Assembly (NCBI GenBank): GCA_947476855.1
Contig: CANJSR010000362.1
Coordinates: 1 to 5,238, forward strand
Source of the DNA: Acetobacteraceae bacterium
GTDB lineage: Bacteria > Pseudomonadota > Alphaproteobacteria > Acetobacterales > Acetobacteraceae
Direction of reading: 5' to 3'
Length of the DNA: 5,238 bases
The notes beneath the pieces were generated by a model, which was given only the letters and a program-made list of their open reading frames with translations, was not told where the DNA came from and did no database searches. Every line of letters starts with the position of its first letter. Position 1 is the first letter of the stretch. The position numbers were made by a program, and so were the translations under genes. Shown piece after piece: positions 1-4,568 of this stretch.

Positions 1-465
1 AACCTGGGCTGGCCGTCCTATTATCTTGAGGACTACGTGTCCTGGTCCACCGGGTTCGCGGGCGTGCTGAACAGCCTGATCTCCGAGGGCGCCTTTGTGG
101 AGTTCCCCCGGCTCAAGGTCGTGCTGATGGAATCCGGCGTATCCTGGCTGCCCGCCTGGATGTGGCGCCTGAACAAGACCTGGCGCGGCGTGCGGGCAGA
201 AGTGCCCTGGCTCGACAAATCCCCCGCCGAATACGCGCGGGAGCATGTGCGCCTGACCATCCAGCCCTTCGACACGCCACCCAAGGTTGAACAACTGCTG
301 AAGATCATCGAGGAAATCGATTGCGAGGACATGCTTCTGTTCTCCACCGACTATCCGCACTGGCACTTTGACGGGACCGACGCGGTGCCGGATGGTCTGC
401 CAGAGCGGTTGGTGAAGAAGATCCTCGTGGACAACCCGCTGAAAACCTACTCACGCCTGACCTGA
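1..465 (+). CDS. Amidohydrolase_2 family metal-dependent hydrolase, 5'-partial (first of a tandem pair)
   Basis: The reading frame is open from base 1 to the TGA at 463-465, giving 154 C-terminal residues; the N-terminus lies upstream of the window. The fragment aligns along nearly its whole length with the C-terminal half of the next gene: a GWPS(Y/F)Y segment near the start, an E-x-G-x-x-W-(L/I)-P block (glutamate codon 130-132), a (R/K)AEVP segment, and FSTDYPHW near the end. In the Amidohydrolase_2 (ACMSD/gamma-resorcylate decarboxylase-like) TIM-barrel family, the Asp of this last motif (codon 349-351 here) is the conserved active-site metal-site aspartate. Known members decarboxylate or hydrolyse aromatic acids and their ring-cleavage products; the substrate here is unknown. 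The N-terminal metal-binding motif cannot be examined. The protein is probably cytoplasmic, with no signal or membrane segment in the visible part. It is followed after 12 nt by its paralogue, so the two are very likely co-transcribed and may assemble together (inference). Confidence 0.9.
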   Translation, partial: NLGWPSYYLEDYVSWSTGFAGVLNSLISEGAFVEFPRLKVVLMESGVSWLPAWMWRLNKTWRGVRAEVPWLDKSPAEYAREHVRLTIQPFDTPPKVEQLLKIIEEIDCEDMLLFSTDYPHWHFDGTDAVPDGLPERLVKKILVDNPLKTYSRLT

Positions 466-469
466 GGAG
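464..469 (+). promoter_or_regulatory. Ribosome binding site overlapping the upstream stop codon
   Basis: GAGGAG lies 8 nt before the ATG at 478 and shares its first two bases with the TGA stop of the preceding gene. This fixes the start of the second amidohydrolase and suggests that ribosomes finishing gene 1 can re-initiate on gene 2. Confidence 0.8.
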
Positions 470-477
470 CCGATCCG

Positions 478-1593
478 ATGAACGTGACCGTTGCCGATCG
501 CCGCCCCGATAACTCGTCGCAATCCAAGCTTGGGATCGTGGATTGTGACGTCCATCCCTACATGAAGTCGCCCGCCGACCTGGACCCCTACCTGTCCGAA
601 CGCTGGCGCCAGCACCGGCAGGAGATCGGCGCCCGCAGCCGCGGCCCCTTCGCCGCCGCGCCCAATTTCCCCCGCATGTCGCCGGGCACGGGCATGCGCC
701 ACGACGCCTGGCCGAAGAACGGTGGGCATCCCGGCTCCGACCTGCCGCTGATGCGGGAACAGTTGCTCGATCCGTTCGACGTCGCCTACGGCCTGATGAT
801 GCCCCTGCTTGGCCGCGGCGGGGATGAGCGGAACGTCGAGTTCGGCGCCGCCTTGGCCCACGCCGCGAACCAGTGGGAAGCCGAGGTCTGGTGCGACGCC
901 GAACCCCGCCTGAAAGCCGGCATCCAGATCACGACCGAATACACCGAAGCCGCGATCAAAGAGATCGAACTCCGCGCCGGCGACCGCCGTTTCACGCACG
1001 TGATGGTTCCGCCGCGCGGGCTGGAACCGCTGGGCCGCCGCCGCTACTGGAAGATCCTGGAAGCCTGCGCGGCCAACGGGTTCTCCATCGCGCTGCACCT
1101 GGGCGGGACGTCGGGCCATCCCTCCACCGGCGGGGGTTGGCCGTCCTTCTATCACGAAGAACATCCGTCCTATCCGCAGTCCAAGGAAGCGCTGCTGACC
1201 AGCCTGGTGGTGGAGGGTGTGTTCGAGCATATCCCGAACCTGCGGATTGCGCTGGTCGAGGGCGGGTTCGCCTGGATCCCCTCGCTCTGCTGGCGGTTGG
1301 ACAAGCACTACAAGCGGCTCAAGGCCGAGGTGCCGCATCTGAAGATGCTGCCGTCGGAATATGTGCGCCAGAACATCTGGGTCACGACGCAGCCGATCGA
1401 GGAACCGGAAAAGCCCGAGGACCTGCTGGCCACCTGTGAGTGGATCGGCTGGGACCGCATCATGTTCTCGACCGACTATCCGCATTGGGACCAGGACGAT
1501 CCGCGCTACGCCTTCAAGGTGCCGCTGCCCGAGAAGGAAAAGCGGATGATCTTCCGCGACAACGCCATGGCCTTCTACGGCCTGAACGCCTGA
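478..1593 (+). CDS. Amidohydrolase_2 family metal-dependent hydrolase (second of a tandem pair)
   Basis: This is a 371-residue protein, a normal length for Amidohydrolase_2 (PF04909) TIM-barrel enzymes. The ATG is supported by GAGGAG 8 nt upstream. Visible landmarks are an N-terminal D22-C-D24-V-H26-P motif where the family has its first-strand metal ligands (HxH in ACMSD, ExH or DxH in other members), H207 in IALHLGG (candidate metal-ligand His), E261-G-G-F-A-W-I-P, and FSTDYPHW with D333 and H336, near the C-terminus. Family members include ACMSD, 5-carboxyvanillate and gamma-resorcylate decarboxylases and 4-oxalomesaconate hydratase; most need a divalent metal and lack a redox cofactor. 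No signal peptide is visible, so it is probably cytoplasmic. It is clearly paralogous to the gene just upstream and sits 12 nt before a Rieske gene, which suggests a shared catabolic pathway. The exact reaction (decarboxylation, hydrolysis or hydration) cannot be told from sequence. The family call is firm; the substrate is unknown. Confidence 0.93.
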   Translation: MNVTVADRRPDNSSQSKLGIVDCDVHPYMKSPADLDPYLSERWRQHRQEIGARSRGPFAAAPNFPRMSPGTGMRHDAWPKNGGHPGSDLPLMREQLLDPFDVAYGLMMPLLGRGGDERNVEFGAALAHAANQWEAEVWCDAEPRLKAGIQITTEYTEAAIKEIELRAGDRRFTHVMVPPRGLEPLGRRRYWKILEACAANGFSIALHLGGTSGHPSTGGGWPSFYHEEHPSYPQSKEALLTSLVVEGVFEHIPNLRIALVEGGFAWIPSLCWRLDKHYKRLKAEVPHLKMLPSEYVRQNIWVTTQPIEEPEKPEDLLATCEWIGWDRIMFSTDYPHWDQDDPRYAFKVPLPEKEKRMIFRDNAMAFYGLNA

Positions 1594-1597
1594 GGGA
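1592..1597 (+). promoter_or_regulatory. Ribosome binding site overlapping the upstream stop codon
   Basis: GAGGGA lies 8 nt before the ATG at 1606 and shares two bases with the TGA at 1591-1593. The layout repeats that at the previous gene junction (12-nt spacer, stop/SD overlap), again consistent with coupled translation. Confidence 0.7.
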
Positions 1598-1605
1598 ACG
1601 CCGGA

Positions 1606-2019
1606 ATGGCTCGTCATGTCGTTGCCACGGTCGGCGAAATCGCCCCCGGATCGTGCAAGATCGTCACGGTCCGCGGGCGGGAGATCGGGGTGTTCAACGT
1701 CAAGGACGAATACTACGCCCTGATCAACCGCTGCCCGCATGAGGGGGCCGATCTGTGCCTCGGCCCCGTCATGCCGCGGTTCGAGTCGGACCGGGTCGGC
1801 GACTACAAGCTGACCCATCACGGGGAAATGCTGCGCTGCCCGTGGCATGGGTGGGAGTTCGACATCAAGACGGGCCAGTCCTGGTGCCACCCGGACAGCG
1901 TCAAGGCGCGCAGCTATCCGGTGGAGGTCGTTCCGGGAGAGGCTTTGGCGAAAGGCCCCTTCGTGGCTGAGACCGTGCCGGTGATCGTGGACCAGAACTA
2001 CATCGTGTTGGATGTTTGA
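1606..2019 (+). CDS. Small stand-alone Rieske [2Fe-2S] domain protein (ferredoxin-like)
   Basis: This 137-residue protein consists almost wholly of one Rieske domain. The two cluster-binding boxes are C43-P-H45 and C78-P-W-H81, so the two Cys and two His ligands of a Rieske [2Fe-2S] centre are all present; the second box runs on into the familiar GWEFD segment. The boxes are separated by 32 residues, longer than the roughly 15-17 typical of small Rieske ferredoxins; the extra loop (about residues 54-75) contains charged residues and the pair H71-H72. There is no transmembrane anchor, twin-arginine signal or oxygenase catalytic domain, so it is a soluble electron carrier or an accessory subunit. 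Known small Rieske proteins pass electrons from a reductase to an oxygenase, but neither partner is encoded in the visible window. Placement 12 nt after an amidohydrolase gene ties it to that pathway. The cofactor call is strong; the electron partner is unknown. Confidence 0.92.
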   Translation: MARHVVATVGEIAPGSCKIVTVRGREIGVFNVKDEYYALINRCPHEGADLCLGPVMPRFESDRVGDYKLTHHGEMLRCPWHGWEFDIKTGQSWCHPDSVKARSYPVEVVPGEALAKGPFVAETVPVIVDQNYIVLDV

Positions 2020-2079
2020 CGCGGCGGCCTCGGGTTGGCCCGGTGACCACCTCGGGATAGACTGCGCTCCCATACAATC

Positions 2080-2085
2080 AGGAGG
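2080..2085 (+). promoter_or_regulatory. Consensus Shine-Dalgarno for the PcaC-like gene
   Basis: AGGAGG, a perfect anti-SD match, lies 8 nt before the ATG at 2094 and decides this start over the internal Met codons at residues 13 and 18. It is the strongest SD in the window, as may be needed where the 74-nt gap (2020-2093) prevents direct translational coupling. Confidence 0.85.
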
Positions 2086-2093
2086 AAACAACC

Positions 2094-2486
2094 ATGGCGG
2101 ATAGTGAACGGCGCGCGGCCGGCAGGGCAATGCGGCGGAAGCTCATGGGGGATGCGTATGCGGACAAGCTCGATGCGTCCGTCTACAAGGAACCCATCAT
2201 GGAGAAGTTCGCCGAGGTCACCCAGGAAACGATCTTCGGCACCCTTTGGACCCGCCCCGGCCTCGACCTGAAGACCCGCGCGCTGATCTGCGTGATCTCC
2301 GACGCCGCGCAGGGCCGCGATCCCGAACTGAAGCTACATCTTCGTTTCGCCCGTAACCAGGGCTGGACCGAGGACGAATTGTCGGAAGCCCTGCTGCACC
2401 TGGCCGGCTACGTCGGCGCGCCGCTCGTGCGCGAAGCGATGCTGACCGCGGTTGAGGTGTTCAAGGAAATGCGCGCCGAGGGCTAG
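2094..2486 (+). CDS. Carboxymuconolactone decarboxylase family protein (PcaC-like)
   Basis: This is a 130-residue all-alpha protein, about the usual length for gamma-carboxymuconolactone decarboxylase (PcaC). PcaC-like landmarks are an RRKLMGDAY segment at 14-22, a F-G-x-L-W-T-R-P-G-L-D block at 48-58 followed by K-T-R (60-62), a conserved E78-L-K-L-H82 helix, G90-W-T-x-x-E-L-x-E-A (90-99) and H102-L-A-G-Y-V-G-A-P (102-110). The CxxC peroxidase pair of AhpD-type members of the superfamily is absent, so an AhpD-like antioxidant role is unlikely. In the beta-ketoadipate pathway PcaC decarboxylates 4-carboxymuconolactone to the enol-lactone. No other pca gene is visible, so the substrate here may be a different ring-cleavage product. 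The gene has its own consensus SD, follows the Rieske gene by 74 nt and ends 26 nt before a terminator, making it the last gene of the first unit. The family call is firm; assignment as true PcaC is not made. Confidence 0.9.
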   Translation: MADSERRAAGRAMRRKLMGDAYADKLDASVYKEPIMEKFAEVTQETIFGTLWTRPGLDLKTRALICVISDAAQGRDPELKLHLRFARNQGWTEDELSEALLHLAGYVGAPLVREAMLTAVEVFKEMRAEG

Positions 2487-2512
2487 GCATCGTCCTTTCC
2501 CCTCGAAGTCCG

Positions 2513-2544
2513 GCCGGTGGTCCTTCTGGGGCCGCCGGCTTTTT
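2513..2544 (+). terminator. Rho-independent terminator after the PcaC-like gene
   Basis: An 11-bp stem pairs 2513-2523 (GCCGGTGGTCC) with 2529-2539 (GGGCCGCCGGC) around a 5-nt loop. Nine pairs are G-C and two are G-T wobbles. It is followed at once by TTTTT (2540-2544) and then CTT. It begins 26 nt after the stop codon of the PcaC-like gene and marks the 3' end of the first operon. The T-tract lies only on the + strand side, so the terminator is directional. Confidence 0.88.
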
Positions 2545-2571
2545 CTTCCCGGACGATCCCGCCATTCCCTG

Positions 2572-2618
2572 TTGCCCAACGGCCCCGCCCTTGCCAACAA
2601 TGAGAGATGACCCCTAAC
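2572..2618 (+). promoter_or_regulatory. Candidate promoter region for the second gene unit
   Basis: The stretch between the terminator and the ATG at 2627 contains two possible sigma-70-like pairs. One is TTGCCC (2572-2577) with AACAAT (2596-2601), spacer 18. The other is TTGCCA (2591-2596, five of six consensus bases) with CCTAAC (2613-2618, a poor -10), spacer 16. The first predicts a leader of about 20 nt, the second an essentially leaderless mRNA. The two TTGCC(C)AAC-like words at 2572 and 2591 are near repeats, and the first also reads as a small inverted repeat, GTTG-CC-CAAC (2571-2580). That a promoter exists here is likely because a terminator precedes it; which element is used is a guess. 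Confidence 0.35.
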
Positions 2619-2626
2619 CACCCCCC

Positions 2627-3454
2627 ATGATCGACCCACGCACCGCCCTGGACGCGATCGGCCAGTTGCCGGACGCCGAGATCGATATAGCCGACGCCGC
2701 GTTGCAGTTGGCGCGGATCGACGCGCCCGACGCCGACTGGGAAGGCGCGCGGTCCCATCTGTCGGAACTCGCCCGGTCGGCGGTCGACCTGACATCCCGC
2801 ATCGACACCGGGGACCTCGCGACACGGGCCGTCGCATTGTCCGGCCTGCTGGGCGGGCGCTTCGGCTACAAGGGCGACGCCGACACCTATGACGACCTGG
2901 CGAATGCCAACCTCATCCGCGTCATCGAGCGCCGCCGCGGTCTTCCCGTCGCGCTCGGCATTCTTTGGCTGCACACCGCTCGGGCGGCGGGTTGGGGCGG
3001 GCATGGCGTGGATTTCCCCGCGCATTTCCTGGTGGCGCTGGAAGGCGACAAGGGTCAGGTCGTGCTGGATGTCTTCAATGGCGGCACGCCCCTGAACGCC
3101 CGCGACCTGCGCGTGCTGCTGAAGCGGGTAGAGGGTGAGGACGCCGAACTCCGTCCCGGCCTGCTGCGGCCCATGAGCGTGCGGCGCGTGCTGATGCGGT
3201 TGCAGAACAATATCATGACCCGCAGGCTCCAGGCCGGCGACACCTCGGGCGCGCTGACCTGCGCCGAAGACATGCTGCGGATCGGCCCCGACCACGCCGA
3301 ACTCTGGCGCCAGGCCGCGATGATGAACCAGCGGCTGGATCACGTCGGCGCCGCGCTGCGCTGCTATGACCGGTTCCTGACCCTGGTGCCGAAGGGAGAG
3401 GTGGCGGAGGCCGTACGCTCGACCGTGACCCAATTGCGGGCCCGTCTGAATTGA
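2627..3454 (+). CDS. SirB1-family transglutaminase-like protein with TPR-like C-terminal region
   Basis: This 275-residue protein matches the SirB1/transglutaminase-core-2 pattern: an N-terminal helical domain (about 1-90), then N-A-N-L-I-R-V-I-E-R-R-R-G-L-P-V (93-108), a V-D-F-P-A-H-F-L-V block (128-136, H133) and V-L-D-V-F-N-G-G (146-153, D148). The C-terminal third (about 200-275) resembles tetratricopeptide repeats, with helix pairs such as GDTSGALTCAEDMLRIGPDH and a following ALRCYDRFLTLVP segment. No Cys occurs in the transglutaminase-like core ahead of the His/Asp positions, so a classical Cys-His-Asp protease/transglutaminase mechanism is not supported; this seems to be usual for SirB1 proteins. 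The family's function is poorly known, and a protein-interaction role is plausible from the TPR part. No good SD precedes the ATG, and the upstream stretch is C-rich. The gene overlaps the following methyltransferase gene by 4 nt. Confidence 0.88.
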   Translation: MIDPRTALDAIGQLPDAEIDIADAALQLARIDAPDADWEGARSHLSELARSAVDLTSRIDTGDLATRAVALSGLLGGRFGYKGDADTYDDLANANLIRVIERRRGLPVALGILWLHTARAAGWGGHGVDFPAHFLVALEGDKGQVVLDVFNGGTPLNARDLRVLLKRVEGEDAELRPGLLRPMSVRRVLMRLQNNIMTRRLQAGDTSGALTCAEDMLRIGPDHAELWRQAAMMNQRLDHVGAALRCYDRFLTLVPKGEVAEAVRSTVTQLRARLN

Positions 3455-4509
3455 CCGTCGACGAACGCCTTCTCGGCTACCTCCCCCGCGAATCCGCGCC
3501 CCAGCCCGAGGTTTTCACGGGCGAACGAATGACCTCGGCGATGGCCGGGCAGATCGCGATCGAGCATTACCACCGCTATCTGTTCGCCCGGTCGTTCTGC
3601 CTAGGCAAGGACGTGGTGGATGTCGCGAGTGGGGAGGGCTACGGATCGGCCCAGCTTGCCCAGGTCGCCCGCTCGGTCATCGGCATCGAGTACGCCGGCG
3701 ACTCTGCGAAGCTTGCCACCGTCAATTTTCCCAGATCCAATCTGCGCTATGTGAACGGTGACGCGCGGTCCCTGCCGCTGCCCGACGCCAGCGTGGACGT
3801 TGTTGTTTCGTTTGAGACGATTGAGCACTTCGCCGGCCAGGAAGCCTTCGTGTCGGAGGTGCGGCGCGTGCTGCGCTCCGATGGCTGCTTCATCGTCAGC
3901 ACGCCGGACCGGGACAACTACGCACCGACCGGGTCGCCGACCAACAGCCATCATGTCCGCGAACTGAGCCGCCCGGAGTTCAACCATCTGCTGGGCCAGC
4001 ACTTCGCCCATGTCCACAGCCTGTACCAGCGTCCCTTGATCGGCTCCGCCCTGGTTGCCGAGACGCCAGCCCCCGCCGTGCCGCTGGTGTTTGAACGTCG
4101 CGGCCCGGATCGGTTCGAGGCGTGCATTGGCCTGCCACGGTCCCTCTACATCATCGCGGTGGCGTCCAACGCCCCGATCGCGGTGCCGCCGAACAGCCTG
4201 TATATCGAGCGCAGCGACCTCGACACCGACGCCTTCGCCGCCGCCACCCATGCCGCGCACCTGGAAATCAGCCGGGAGGAAACCCGGATCGCCCGCGCGG
4301 GGCTGGAGGTCCGGACAGCGCAACTCGCCGCGACCGAGGGCCAGGCCCAGCAGCGGGAAGCGGCGCTGCGCCAGGCACTGGAAGCCAAGGAAGCCGAACG
4401 CGCGCAATGGGAAGTGCGGGCCGCGCAGCTTGACGGCATCGCCGGATCGCTGCGCCAGTTCCTGCGGTCTTATCTGCCCCGGCTGCGACAACATTTTTTC
4501 GGCCGTTAA
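3451..4509 (+). CDS. Class I SAM-dependent methyltransferase with C-terminal coiled coil and basic tail
   Basis: This is a 352-residue protein. An N-terminal block (G24-E-R-M-T, then I37-E-H-x-H-R-Y-L-F-A to 46) leads into a Rossmann-type methyltransferase core: motif I VVDVASGEG (55-63), an acidic E80 after the second strand for SAM ribose binding, N-G-D-A-R-S-L-P-L-P-D (102-112), motif IV DVVVSFETIEH (116-126), and a STPDR strand end (150-154). A variable region (about 158-260) may contact substrate. Residues about 267-336 form a predicted long Ala/Gln/Glu/Arg-rich coiled coil, and the tail (about 334-352) is basic with aromatic and Leu residues. Similar core sequences occur in surface-glycan clusters, and the next gene is a glycosyltransferase, so glycan methylation is plausible. 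The start is TTG at 3451, whose TTGA overlaps the stop of the upstream gene; the only nearby ATG (3529, residue 27) would cut into the conserved GERMT block. The substrate is unknown. Confidence 0.9.
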   Translation: MTVDERLLGYLPRESAPQPEVFTGERMTSAMAGQIAIEHYHRYLFARSFCLGKDVVDVASGEGYGSAQLAQVARSVIGIEYAGDSAKLATVNFPRSNLRYVNGDARSLPLPDASVDVVVSFETIEHFAGQEAFVSEVRRVLRSDGCFIVSTPDRDNYAPTGSPTNSHHVRELSRPEFNHLLGQHFAHVHSLYQRPLIGSALVAETPAPAVPLVFERRGPDRFEACIGLPRSLYIIAVASNAPIAVPPNSLYIERSDLDTDAFAAATHAAHLEISREETRIARAGLEVRTAQLAATEGQAQQREAALRQALEAKEAERAQWEVRAAQLDGIAGSLRQFLRSYLPRLRQHFFGR

Positions 4510-4568
4510 CGAAATCTTCAGGAATGCCGGCGCATGTTGGCCCCACGTGAAAAGCGGGGCACCACGGC

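Noticed and set aside
2073..2078. TACAAT as a -10 box before the PcaC-like gene
   Set aside because: It would place transcription start inside the SD, and no -35-like hexamer lies at the right distance.
451..2130. 559-codon open frame on the - strand
   Set aside because: It lies antisense across three well-supported + strand genes, has low-complexity Arg/Gly/Ala/Pro/His-rich composition and no recognisable domain. Long antisense frames are common in GC-rich coding DNA.
2483..3433. 316-codon open frame on the - strand
   Set aside because: It is antisense to the SirB1-family gene and crosses the terminator and candidate promoter region; no conserved motif is seen.
3601..4494. 297-codon open frame on the - strand
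   Set aside because: It lies inside the methyltransferase gene, has no recognisable motif, and is best explained as a shadow of the GC-rich codon pattern.
4524..4550. Eight-codon ATG frame just before the glycosyltransferase
   Set aside because: It is very short, and the purine-rich AGGA abuts the ATG too closely to act as an SD. There is no sign of a leader-peptide function.
4536..4559. GCCCC/GGGGC hairpin between the methyltransferase and glycosyltransferase genes as a terminator
   Set aside because: The stem is only about 5 bp with an 11-nt loop and there is no following T-tract. At most it might affect translation of the next gene.
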